In this document: positions 1 through 8,188 of the stretch, one piece after another | Position numbering within the stretch: position 1 is the first letter of the stretch | Layout: every line of letters begins with the position of its first letter | Assembly (NCBI GenBank): GCA_905221235.1 | Contig: CAJNCJ010000023.1 | Coordinates: 1-18,306 of the forward strand | From: a bacterium | Lineage (GTDB): Bacteria > Bacillota > Bacilli > Lactobacillales > Streptococcaceae | Direction of reading: 5' to 3' | DNA: 18,306 nt | Program-made: the position numbers and the translations under genes | The notes under the pieces: model-generated | What the model was told of the DNA's origin: nothing | Database searches by the model: none | Seen by the model: the letters and a program-made list of their open reading frames with translations, nothing else

Positions 1-224
1 GCTGGTTGAACTTCTGGTTTCCCTTTATCAGTCACAACAGCTTCTGGTAACGCTGGCTGAACTTCAGGTTCGCCTTTGTCAGTTACAACAGCTTCTGGTA
101 ACGCTGGTTGAACTTCTGGTTTCCCTTTATCAGTCACAACAGCTTCTGGTAACGCTGGCTGAACTTCAGGTTCGCCTTTATCAGTCACAACAGCTTCTGG
201 TAATGCCGGTTGAACTGCTGGTTC
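1..224 (-). repeat. 17-residue (51-bp) tandem repeats in the ZmpB-like linker
   Basis: Four full copies and one partial copy of a unit of the type EPEVQPALPEAVVTDKG (51 bp) run off the window. The first reads EPAVQ; later copies alternate between starting with E and with K, so at DNA level the real period is 102 bp: bases 1-102 and 103-204 match except at a few positions. The Pro/Glu-rich sequence suggests an extended cell-wall-spanning stalk. The same unit occurs in the neighbouring iga at 5357-5509. Confidence 0.9.
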
Positions 225-884
225 TACAAGGTTTGTACCTATTGGTTGCGTATAGTCAGGTTTCTCTGCATTAGGAGCCTCATCTGGAACTGTACCTACT
301 GGAGCAGTGTACTCTGGTTTCTCTGCTTTAGGCGCTTCATTATGAACACTTTGAATTTCAGATACTGGAACATTTTTTGTTCCCTCAGCTTTATGTTGAA
401 TTTCTGAGATTGCATCATCATCAAGAGGTAAGTATCCAATATAACGATATCCAGCAATTTGAACTACTCCTTCATTACTTGGAGCTTTCAAAGGATTGCT
501 TATATCGAGAGCTTGCATACTAGAAAGACTAATCAGTCCGATAGTAGTAACTAAGAACAGACTAGCAACTTTTTTCTTTTTATGAACCAAAAGGACTAAA
601 CTACCAACAGCTAATAGACCTAAAGCTGTAAGCACAGAAGGCGATGAACTTGTTGCAGGAAGAGCTTCCTGCTGATAAATAAGAGCATAACTTGCTTCAT
701 TATCAGTAGGAATTCCTGCCTGAATCTTGCTTTGTTCTTCCTTTGTAAGAGCGCTTTTTTCAACATAATGATAGGTAGAAGCATGAATTACTGACGGTGC
801 AACCAAGACACTTCCAAGTAACACCGAACCAACAATCCCACAGATTTTTCGGATCGAAAATCGTTCTTTTTTAAATAATGACAA
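1..884 (-). CDS. zmpB: ZmpB-like surface zinc metalloprotease, N-terminal part (3' end outside window)
   Basis: Only the first 294 residues are present; the catalytic domain lies beyond position 1. The start is TTG at 884-882: an in-frame TGA lies three codons upstream, no ATG occurs before the conserved FKKERFSIRK motif, and AGAAGGTGA precedes it at suitable spacing. In order: a YSIRK-type signal peptide (residues about 1-35), YHYVEK (38-43), the sorting-like motif LPATS (75-79), two hydrophobic segments (about 82-100 and 107-125) separated by HKKKKV, a GYRYIGYLP motif (145-153), a duplicated 19-residue unit (182-219), then 17-residue repeats running off the window. An N-terminal LPxT motif followed by membrane segments is characteristic of streptococcal M26 proteases (Iga, ZmpB). 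The N terminus resembles ZmpB as I remember it, so the symbol is tentative. It is probably co-transcribed with iga. Confidence 0.8.
   Translation of the reverse strand, partial: MSLFKKERFSIRKICGIVGSVLLGSVLVAPSVIHASTYHYVEKSALTKEEQSKIQAGIPTDNEASYALIYQQEALPATSSSPSVLTALGLLAVGSLVLLVHKKKKVASLFLVTTIGLISLSSMQALDISNPLKAPSNEGVVQIAGYRYIGYLPLDDDAISEIQHKAEGTKNVPVSEIQSVHNEAPKAEKPEYTAPVGTVPDEAPNAEKPDYTQPIGTNLVEPAVQPALPEAVVTDKGEPEVQPALPEAVVTDKGKPEVQPALPEAVVTDKGEPEVQPALPEAVVTDKGKPEVQP
228..341 (-). repeat. Duplicated 19-residue unit in the ZmpB-like protein
   Basis: Residues 182-200 and 201-219 are two copies of the pattern (N/D)EAP(K/N)AEKP(E/D)YT(A/Q)P(V/I)GT. The copies sit between the GYRYIGY motif and the 17-residue repeats. 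The paired difference of AEKPEYT and AEKPDYT indicates a diverged duplication. Confidence 0.8.
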
Positions 885-890
885 GCGTAA

Positions 891-900
891 TCACCTTCTT
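891..900 (-). promoter_or_regulatory. Ribosome binding site supporting the TTG start of the ZmpB-like gene
   Basis: Read on the minus strand this is AAGAAGGTGA, ending six bases before TTG. An in-frame TGA falls within the intervening bases, so translation cannot begin upstream. TTG is therefore the only standard start available ahead of the conserved signal peptide. Confidence 0.6.
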
Positions 901-925
901 TAATTTTATTTCCTAACAGTAAACA

Positions 926-3900
926 CTATTTTTTATTTTCAAAAATTGAACTTCTAAAATCATCAGTTTGGTCAAGATAGGCTTTAAAGATTGCTCTCTT
1001 CAACTTATGAACTGCACTGTCTGTTTCTGGATTATAGTTATCCCAATGAGGAGTTTCTGTATCCTTGCGGACAGCTTCATTCATTAGTTGTTGCAACTCA
1101 TCTATATTGCTTGTAGTTTTGGTTGCAAAGCTTGTCCATGATTTACTTGTATCATTAAAGGTAACTTTATTCAATTTGCTGAATTTTTCTTGTCGCTCTT
1201 TATACATGGCCTTTTTAAAATCACTCCAAGTGTCATATTTACTATTAAATAATTTTTGAAGTACTAATTTATCTGTTACCAATCCTTTAGTCTTACCATA
1301 TGAGGTAATCGTTTTATTATTTGCCCTAGCATCGGGTTCAAATTGATTTGAAATATATGGCACCATACCATCTTTAAATCCTTTAGCAGCTAATAGTTCA
1401 TAGGCCATACGACGTCCCATCAGGTCACCTGGCGTTCCGTCATCATTACTTAATGCTGCATAAATCGGCGCAAATAATTTAATAGTGAAGTAGCCATTTC
1501 TTTCGTATTCACCTAAGGCATATTCCCTAGACGAAATAATATTATTCTCAATCAAATCATTAAATGAATGTAATTTTTCAGCTTCTTCTGCGGTTAAATC
1601 TCTGACAACATTTGTTGCGTAGACATTATTTCCATCTGGATCCTTAACAAATTTATTCTCGATTTTTCTTAGAGTATTCATTTTTTCGTAAACACTCAAT
1701 TTATTCACAACAGACTGCCCTTCAAGATATTCCAACATATAAACAACATCAAACATATTGTGGACATATTGCTTCAAATCATCAGAGTTTTTAAATCTCG
1801 TAGTTGGATCAAGTATTTGTAATCGTTCTCCTTCTTTACTATCCGATTTTAAATGTTTCAAGATGGAGTTGATGGTGATTGTCGCATCATCTGGATGGTC
1901 TGGTGCTTGTAGTAAGCCTTTGGCAAAGAACTCAGGTCCAAGTCCACTTCTTCTACCATATCCTCCAAGATAAATGTCCTGATCTGAGTCATGTGTCATC
2001 TCATGCGTATATGTGATAGCTCCATCCTTATCCAACATACGATAACCCATATAATAAACGGCATCCCCTGTAGCATAAGCACCGTGTCCATTATGTCCAA
2101 CCTTATTTCCAACAGGTCCAAAGAAATGTTTCATTGCAGGATTTGGACTATCAAAATCTGATACTGTTTGGGCTTTTCCATTGGTATGGTCATCTCCAAA
2201 TTTATAGGCATCATAAAGCAAGATATTTCGGTAAAGCTTCTCACGCCCTTCCTTATCTAGAATACGATACCAATAATCATAGTGATCTCGTTGACGCTCT
2301 GCTGTTTCGTGAGCACTCTTTTCAACAAACTTATTGAGCTTATCACCAGCCTTATAGTCACTATTGCGGTAACGATCATAAGCACCAAATCCTAGACTAG
2401 AGATAGTCGAGATAACAAAGACTGATTTTTCTGGCAATGTAAGTAGAGGCAGTACCATATTACGGTATTTCCAGCTGTCGCTAGTGATTCGATCATAAAC
2501 ACCAATAGAATACTTGCTGCCAACTTTTTCCTGATTAGCCCTCACTTCTGGAATATTAGATTTTTCTTCAACGATGTAAGCCTTGGTCTGAGTTTTAAAC
2601 CAGTCATTGTTGCTTGTGTTTGGTAGAAAGACTTTTCGATAATTTTCAAGCGTGTTAAATAAATCTTTCGTTCCGTGATGGCTGGATAAACTAATAGCAT
2701 AGGTATCAACGTTGTTCTTGGCAAGAAGATTATTAAATCCTGATTTACCTAACTCAATCAAGGTATCTAACGGAGAAGCATTTCCTTTGCCAAAGAAATC
2801 TAGATGGTACATTACAAGGTCTTTTGCACTCACTTTATCATAACTAAAGTTATACCAGCGTTCCAGGTAGCTCATACCAAGTAGCAAGGCCTCCTTGTTA
2901 CGCTTGATTTTATCTACAATATAACCCGTCATCACTTGATTGTTTTCCACTAGTGCGGCATCCGCAGACAATAGTTTTTTTAGACTTTCTTCTAGATGAT
3001 CCTTCGTTTTAGCAAACTGGTCTTCTAAATATAGCTCGGTTAACTTAACTTCTGGAGAAATACCAAGTGTGTTTCTGATAGCTTCTGAATCGTAGGCAAC
3101 CTGCTGTAATTTAGGTAAAACTTGATTGATGATAGAGGTTTGGTCATACAAGAATTGGTTAGGAGTATAGAGAAGACCTGTATCTCCTAAGCTATATTCT
3201 GCTAGCTTGGCAAAATCAGTCTGATACTTGAGAGCAAGCTTCTCAGATGAATGGTCCTTGTAGTGAAGCAAGAGTTTGTTTGCAGTTTGTTTGTTAGAAA
3301 CAATATCTGTGATTACTTGATCATCCTTCATCATAACTGCAGACAAGAGTTCTTTTTGATATAAGTTACTGCTTTCTTTTACCAGATTTCCATATTTGAC
3401 GATAGTTGCCTTGTTATAGAAAGGTAGCAATTTTTCAATGTTCTTATAGGCTAAAACGCGCTTATCTTGATAATTTGCTACCTTAGAAAAATCACTTTCT
3501 TTATTGCCACTTGTTGAAAGGGGCTCCACTGTTGGTGGGGTGAGAGGATTGATTTCTGCTTTCTTGCTTGCAATTTTAGAATCATCTAGCATCTTTCCTC
3601 TTTCTTCAAAGGATTCCTTGCTGACGACTTCATCATTTTCCAAGGCAACTTTGATAACTCTATTAGCTTTATTGCTGAATGTAGCTGTCACCTTCATATT
3701 GTTATAGTGGTAAGCGGTGATGGCGTTCCCGTTTGTTACATTGACATCGCTAAGAACATTGGTCAAGCTTCCAGCATGCTGTTCCTTACCAGAAGTTCGA
3801 TCCCATAAATAGCCTGCTACACCAGCGACTTCTCCGAACTGTTTGACATTATTAATATCTCCCTCAGCATAACTATCACGGACATGTGCATCATTGTCCA

Positions 3901-6757
3901 CAAGTCCCACAAGACCACCGACAGTCTGATCTGAACTATTTGCATTTGATGAAATGGCTATTGTAGCTTTGGATTTAGCAATAGACGCGTTTTCACCTGT
4001 CAAATGTCCAACCAAGCCACCAATATTGTAGGTAGCAGTTGTTTCATAGGTATTAATAATCCTTCCCTTGAAACTACTGTCAGTGATGCTTGATTGTTCG
4101 GACTTGGCAAGCAATCCACCAATACCACGTTCCCCAGCTAAGACACCGTCGACATGAACCTGGTTAATTTTTGTCCCATTTTTAGCTTCATTTGCCAGTG
4201 AACCGATATCATTCTTTCCTGAAATAGAGACATTTTTCAGGCTCAGTTTTTCTACTGTAGCATTACTTAAGTTGTTAAATAAAGGTTTTTTCAAATTGTA
4301 AATAGCATAATGTTTGCCATCTTTTTCACCAATCAACCTACCAGTAAAGTTGCCCTTAATATAAGACTTCGCATCAGACTCCAGTTCCATTTCGTTAGCA
4401 TTCAAGCTAGCTGATAAATAATAGGTTCCACCAAGATTTTGGTTGATGGCATGAACTAGATTACTAAAGGAAGTAAAGTTTGTCGTTTCCTCTGTAGTCT
4501 TCTTAGCTAAATAGAAACTGAAATTTTCAACATATTTATGGTCTATCTCCTGCTGGAGTTTATCAACTCTCGCTGTAATTTTATAAAATGTGCGTCCATC
4601 TTTTAACTCCTCGGATATCGATGCAACCGGAAGGTAAACATCTTTAAACGCAGAAGATTTTACCTTTACAAAATAAGTATCTGGATTACTGGGAACACTG
4701 TCCAAAGAAACATGTTGTTTGTAAGTTCCATTAGTATGACTATACAATTCAATATCCGAAACATTTCTTAATTCAAGTGTTTTCTCTGGATCTGTTTCTT
4801 TCGGCTTCTCAACGGGAGTTTCAGGTTTTAGTTGCTCAATATTCCCCTTGTATTCAGGAAGTGGATCTACCTGTTCTGGTTCTACTATTGCTCCGGCCTG
4901 TGGACCTGTGTATTCTGGTAGGGGGGCAATCTGCTCTGGTTCAACAATAGCGCCAGCTTGTACGCCTGTGTACTCTTTTGGTGGCTCTACTTTTTCTGGT
5001 TCTACTATTGCTCCAGCTTGTACGCCTGTATATTCTGGTAGGGGGGCTACTTGTTCTGGTTCTACCACAGCTCCAGCTTGTACACCCGTATATTCTTTTG
5101 ATGGTTCTACTTTTTCTGGTTCTACTATTGCTCCGGCTTGCACTCCTGTGTATTCTTTCGGTGCTTCTACCTTCTCTGGTTCGACTATCGCTCCAGCTTG
5201 TACGCCTGTATATTCTGGTAGGGGTGCCACTTGTTCTGGTTCTACTACAGCGCCAGCTTGTACTCCAGCATATTCCGGTTCAACTTTTTCAGGTTCAACA
5301 ATAGCTCCGGCCTGTACTCCTGTATATTCTGGTAGCGGTGCTACCTGCTCTGGCTCACCCTTGTCAGTCACGACTGCCTCTGGTAACGCTGGTTGAACTT
5401 CTGGTACGCCTTTTTCAGTTACAACTGCTTCTGGTAACTCTGGCTGAATTGCCGGTTCACCTTTATCTGTTACAACTGCTTCTGGTAATGCAGGTTGGAC
5501 TGCGGGTTCAACAATAGCACCAGACTGTACTTCCTTATGTTCTGCACCAGTCTCAGGTTGTTCCTTTGTAACTTGAGCTTTTTTAGTACCTTTTTCGACT
5601 ATTCTTGAAACAGGCGCAGTCGTTGAAGTTGAAACAATTTCTCGTGAAACCTCTTCCTTGTTTACAGAGAATATTCTGATGACTTCAACTTTCTTACCTA
5701 ATTTACCTTCTTGTTTTACTCTTACAGTTCCTTCAGCTAAATCAGGATTTTCTTGAATTTCTTCTTGAAAATCTATTTTTGTCTCTATAGTTTCGTCACG
5801 ATATAAGAGTTCAGGTTTATTCAACTGGCCTGATAGAACTTCATCCTGTGGATTTAATGTATTTACCCCAGTCTTTTCTTTTGGTGAAATTTTCTCCTCT
5901 TTCTTCGTCTCTAGATTCTTATGTTCAGCTAATTGTTCTTGAGAATCTGAAGATTGTTTCTCTTCTTTTCTTGGATTGGTTAATTCTGTAGAAAGAGTTT
6001 TTTCAACTACTTGAACTTCTGTCGGCTTAGTTGAAGAAACCGATGTTTGTTCCTGAATAGCTTTTACTGTTGATGGATGTTCTACAAAATGCGGTGTAAC
6101 ACTATAATCCACCTTTTGTTGTTTTGTAGGAGTGGCTACTGATTTCTCTTGGTTACTTACTTTAGAATCAGAAGTCGTTTTTCCCTCTTTGATATATCCA
6201 ATATATGTGTAACCTGAAATGTCTTTAGGAAGAGGCAATTTTTCTCCAGAGGTCAATTCATAGTCAGTATTGTAATTTAGCAAAAGATTATTTTCTAAAG
6301 CATGAGCTGACACTAGGACACCGTTTCCTATTCCTGCAACCAACACCAAATGTAATACCGTTTTATTCTTAACTTTTTTCTTAGAAACGGCAAAAATTAA
6401 AATCCCCAGAGCTGCTAAGCTAGCACCAGCAAGTAGGGCTTGCATCTCATTCTTGCTTCCAGTGTTGGGTAATTCCCCCAGTTGATTTTGAGAATTTAAC
6501 TTATAAACAAGATAATAAGTCTCATCATCATTCTCCACGTATGTCGGAATATCATAGACAAGCTTATTTATTTCTTCTGATGATAGCTCTGAATCTGTCA
6601 CATATTTATAGTGAACCCCTGCAGTTTCTTGAGCATTCACAGATGAACTAGCTAATACAGACATAAAAAATAAACTTGAAATCGTCGCAGATACAAGTCC
6701 TACTGATAATTTTCTAAATGAAAAACGTTCTTGTTTTTCACCATAATACTTTTCCAT
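926..6757 (-). CDS. iga: IgA1 protease, M26 zinc metallopeptidase
   Basis: This is a complete 1943-residue surface protease. The family cleaves the Pro-Thr hinge of human IgA1. In order: a YSIRK-type signal (RFSFRKLSVG, 11-20), a cleavage region near 42, LPNTG at 96-100, hydrophobic segments about 106-123 and 134-152, GYTYIGYIK (182-190), a charged linker, a G5-like domain (about 317-391), three 17-residue repeats (417-467), eight 20-residue-type repeats (468-635), GLUG-like beta repeats (about 855-985, e.g. GGLVGHLTG), then the M26 catalytic region. The zinc site is visible: HEMTH at 1585-1589 with Glu1609 in GLGPEFF as third ligand. Sortase-type motif near the N terminus is normal for this family. 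The start is ATG with AAGGAGGA upstream. A terminator ends the preceding gene, so iga has its own promoter. The frame is intact throughout, so the gene is probably functional. Confidence 0.96.
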   Translation of the reverse strand: MEKYYGEKQERFSFRKLSVGLVSATISSLFFMSVLASSSVNAQETAGVHYKYVTDSELSSEEINKLVYDIPTYVENDDETYYLVYKLNSQNQLGELPNTGSKNEMQALLAGASLAALGILIFAVSKKKVKNKTVLHLVLVAGIGNGVLVSAHALENNLLLNYNTDYELTSGEKLPLPKDISGYTYIGYIKEGKTTSDSKVSNQEKSVATPTKQQKVDYSVTPHFVEHPSTVKAIQEQTSVSSTKPTEVQVVEKTLSTELTNPRKEEKQSSDSQEQLAEHKNLETKKEEKISPKEKTGVNTLNPQDEVLSGQLNKPELLYRDETIETKIDFQEEIQENPDLAEGTVRVKQEGKLGKKVEVIRIFSVNKEEVSREIVSTSTTAPVSRIVEKGTKKAQVTKEQPETGAEHKEVQSGAIVEPAVQPALPEAVVTDKGEPAIQPELPEAVVTEKGVPEVQPALPEAVVTDKGEPEQVAPLPEYTGVQAGAIVEPEKVEPEYAGVQAGAVVEPEQVAPLPEYTGVQAGAIVEPEKVEAPKEYTGVQAGAIVEPEKVEPSKEYTGVQAGAVVEPEQVAPLPEYTGVQAGAIVEPEKVEPPKEYTGVQAGAIVEPEQIAPLPEYTGPQAGAIVEPEQVDPLPEYKGNIEQLKPETPVEKPKETDPEKTLELRNVSDIELYSHTNGTYKQHVSLDSVPSNPDTYFVKVKSSAFKDVYLPVASISEELKDGRTFYKITARVDKLQQEIDHKYVENFSFYLAKKTTEETTNFTSFSNLVHAINQNLGGTYYLSASLNANEMELESDAKSYIKGNFTGRLIGEKDGKHYAIYNLKKPLFNNLSNATVEKLSLKNVSISGKNDIGSLANEAKNGTKINQVHVDGVLAGERGIGGLLAKSEQSSITDSSFKGRIINTYETTATYNIGGLVGHLTGENASIAKSKATIAISSNANSSDQTVGGLVGLVDNDAHVRDSYAEGDINNVKQFGEVAGVAGYLWDRTSGKEQHAGSLTNVLSDVNVTNGNAITAYHYNNMKVTATFSNKANRVIKVALENDEVVSKESFEERGKMLDDSKIASKKAEINPLTPPTVEPLSTSGNKESDFSKVANYQDKRVLAYKNIEKLLPFYNKATIVKYGNLVKESSNLYQKELLSAVMMKDDQVITDIVSNKQTANKLLLHYKDHSSEKLALKYQTDFAKLAEYSLGDTGLLYTPNQFLYDQTSIINQVLPKLQQVAYDSEAIRNTLGISPEVKLTELYLEDQFAKTKDHLEESLKKLLSADAALVENNQVMTGYIVDKIKRNKEALLLGMSYLERWYNFSYDKVSAKDLVMYHLDFFGKGNASPLDTLIELGKSGFNNLLAKNNVDTYAISLSSHHGTKDLFNTLENYRKVFLPNTSNNDWFKTQTKAYIVEEKSNIPEVRANQEKVGSKYSIGVYDRITSDSWKYRNMVLPLLTLPEKSVFVISTISSLGFGAYDRYRNSDYKAGDKLNKFVEKSAHETAERQRDHYDYWYRILDKEGREKLYRNILLYDAYKFGDDHTNGKAQTVSDFDSPNPAMKHFFGPVGNKVGHNGHGAYATGDAVYYMGYRMLDKDGAITYTHEMTHDSDQDIYLGGYGRRSGLGPEFFAKGLLQAPDHPDDATITINSILKHLKSDSKEGERLQILDPTTRFKNSDDLKQYVHNMFDVVYMLEYLEGQSVVNKLSVYEKMNTLRKIENKFVKDPDGNNVYATNVVRDLTAEEAEKLHSFNDLIENNIISSREYALGEYERNGYFTIKLFAPIYAALSNDDGTPGDLMGRRMAYELLAAKGFKDGMVPYISNQFEPDARANNKTITSYGKTKGLVTDKLVLQKLFNSKYDTWSDFKKAMYKERQEKFSKLNKVTFNDTSKSWTSFATKTTSNIDELQQLMNEAVRKDTETPHWDNYNPETDSAVHKLKRAIFKAYLDQTDDFRSSIFENKK
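4853..5356 (-). repeat. Eight tandem 20-residue-type repeats in IgA1 protease linker
   Basis: Residues 468-635 alternate EPE(Q/K)V blocks with Y(T/A)G(V/P)QAGA(I/V)V. There are eight YxG-x-QAGA blocks; one unit is 18 residues because its EPEKVEPE block is shortened. Blocks between them are of two kinds, APLPE and EPxKE, in mixed order, suggesting duplication and loss of units. The region is Pro/Glu/Val-rich and probably forms an extended wall-spanning stalk between anchor and protease domain. Confidence 0.92.
5357..5509 (-). repeat. Three 17-residue repeats in iga shared with the neighbouring protease
   Basis: Residues 417-467 contain three units: EPAVQPALPEAVVTDKG, EPAIQPELPEAVVTEKG and VPEVQPALPEAVVTDKG. 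They match the units in the ZmpB-like gene at 1-224, in the same orientation. Confidence 0.92.
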
Positions 6758-6760
6758 TAT

Positions 6761-6768
6761 TCCTCCTT
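6761..6768 (-). promoter_or_regulatory. Strong ribosome binding site of iga
   Basis: On the minus strand AAGGAGGA ends three bases before ATG, nearly perfect complementarity to the 16S 3' end. It fixes the iga start at 6757. Confidence 0.75.
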
Positions 6769-6841
6769 GAAATAAAATTTATATATCTTACAAAGGCTTT
6801 TATTATATTAGTCTATTATCTATAAAAACCAATACACTCTG

Positions 6842-6847
6842 ATTATA
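6842..6847 (-). promoter_or_regulatory. Candidate -10 box for iga
   Basis: On the minus strand this reads TATAAT, a consensus -10, 84 bp upstream of the ATG in an AT-rich stretch. No good -35 is seen: 18 bp upstream the best match is TAAGAC. The intergenic space is 237 bp and the previous gene ends in a terminator, so a promoter is expected here. Nothing identifies a regulator. Confidence 0.45.
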
Positions 6848-6961
6848 CTCTTAATTTACCAAAAAGTCTTAAAATTGAGTAGCGTTTTCATACTTTGTTT
6901 TATATATAAAATATCAAGTAGTAATGTTTGTAATTTTCTATTATTTTTTTGGATAAAATAA

Positions 6962-6990
6962 CACCTACCATGTAATTTCCACGGCAGGTG
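6962..6990 (-). terminator. Intrinsic terminator after the 392-residue gene
   Basis: On the minus strand, arms CACCTGCCGTG and CATGGTAGGTG form an 11-bp stem with two G-U pairs and a 7-base loop, followed by TTATTTTAT. The wobble pairs become A-C mismatches on the plus strand, which supports minus-strand function. The first arm begins four bases after the stop codon. Confidence 0.85.
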
Positions 6991-6994
6991 ATAC

Positions 6995-8173
6995 TCATAT
7001 CAATAATCGTTCTAAAAATGGTTTGATGCAGTTGAGGAGAATTCCTTCTATCCAGCTTTCTTGTGCTGATGATAGATGCTCTGTCTGAAGGCTTTCTTTT
7101 AAAAAGTCTCGGACTTGTTCTGGTGCGATTTCAAACTCAAAAGCTTTCATTTTATAGAAAAAGTCGATCAGATGATCTGACAGATATTCGGTTGAAAAGG
7201 GAACTTCTCCACTTTTTCGATATTCTAATAAGAGCCTAGAAAATCGAGCTTTTTCTTCAGGAAGATCACGGAAATAGGAATTGAGGAGCCAGGTCTGCTT
7301 CTGCTTTCTTTCAATTGGATCTTGACCAGCTATTCGTTGGTCTTTTTCCAGCTCTTTTTGGTATTGTTTGGCCTTGATAGCCCGTTCTGTTCTGTTTTTA
7401 CCAAAAAGTATTTTCTCCCACTTGCGTTCTTCTTGGGTTAGGGTTTCTGTAAAGCCAAAGTAATCCTGATAAGCCCGTTCTGCCGGTCCCATGGCTAAGA
7501 CCAGATTGTCTGCATATTGCTTGGCGATTTTATCTCGTTTCTTGCGCTCTTTCTCTGCCTGGATACGGAGTTCTTGTTCGTAGTCAATTTTCTCCTTGCC
7601 TAGCTTAACAAGGTAGAGTTGGTCATCTGATTTCCCAAGTAAGAAGGGTTTAATACATTTTTCTAGGACTTCTTCCATGCGAGCCTTCTTCTTAGGCTCA
7701 GCCTTGGTCCAACTTCCTCCTTGAAAGACTTCTAGGAAGAGCTGATAGTCTCTCTCAGGTGCAAATTGATTACCGCGATTGGGTTTGAAAACACCTTTTT
7801 CCCAGAGCCATTTTAGAAGTCGCTCGTCAAAATCACTCTTATTGACCTTGATTTTTTCCTTTTTCTGGGCTTTTCTGGTCAGATTTTCAACCTTTCTGAG
7901 TAGCTTTTCTTCCTCTTCTAGTTGCTGGTCAAGGGACAATCGATGAAAATGACGAACACAATCGCTGCCGATTGGAAAGAGGCGTTTGCCTGTGACACCA
8001 TTAAAGAGTTCGTAGGCGTACTTGATGGCATTTCCACAAACACAATTGCTACGGCCGATACCGTTAAAAATCAAGGAAACTTCATTCCATTCCTTGGTAG
8101 CTTGTTCCCAAGTATCAGCTTTTGAAGCCTGTAAAACCGCATCGTGCAGGGATTTTCTAACTGGAAGTGTCAT
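6995..8173 (-). CDS. Conserved hypothetical protein, putative zinc-binding N-terminal domain
   Basis: This 392-residue protein has no family I can name. The N-terminal part carries NCVCGNAIKYAYE (43-55) and GSDCVRHF (69-76), giving C44-x-C46 and C72-x2-H75 as a likely metal site; the spacing and the GS-x-C-x2-H ending recall small zinc domains in some phage and bacterial proteins. Lys/Glu-rich, probably helical or coiled-coil stretches follow (84-113 and 195-223). A module at about 117-180 ending CIKPFL recurs at about 330-388, also ending CIKPFL. There is no signal peptide or membrane segment, so it is probably cytoplasmic. AAAGGAGA lies five bases before the ATG. It sits 122 bp behind rexA across a BOX element, and a terminator follows, so read-through from the rexBA transcript is plausible. 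Its function is unknown; nucleic-acid binding is only a guess from the charged composition and neighbours. Confidence 0.85.
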   Translation of the reverse strand: MTLPVRKSLHDAVLQASKADTWEQATKEWNEVSLIFNGIGRSNCVCGNAIKYAYELFNGVTGKRLFPIGSDCVRHFHRLSLDQQLEEEEKLLRKVENLTRKAQKKEKIKVNKSDFDERLLKWLWEKGVFKPNRGNQFAPERDYQLFLEVFQGGSWTKAEPKKKARMEEVLEKCIKPFLLGKSDDQLYLVKLGKEKIDYEQELRIQAEKERKKRDKIAKQYADNLVLAMGPAERAYQDYFGFTETLTQEERKWEKILFGKNRTERAIKAKQYQKELEKDQRIAGQDPIERKQKQTWLLNSYFRDLPEEKARFSRLLLEYRKSGEVPFSTEYLSDHLIDFFYKMKAFEFEIAPEQVRDFLKESLQTEHLSSAQESWIEGILLNCIKPFLERLLI

Positions 8174-8188
8174 GAGGTCTCCTTTCTA

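Noticed and set aside
210..407. Plus-strand 65-codon frame rich in Trp, Cys and Phe
   Set aside because: It is antisense to the ZmpB-like linker, with atypical composition and no ribosome binding site.
4848..5396. Plus-strand open frame of 182 codons, rich in YSGSGST and TIAPAC repeats
   Set aside because: It is the exact antisense of the iga repeats; openness follows from the 60-bp period. There is no ribosome binding site or plausible product.
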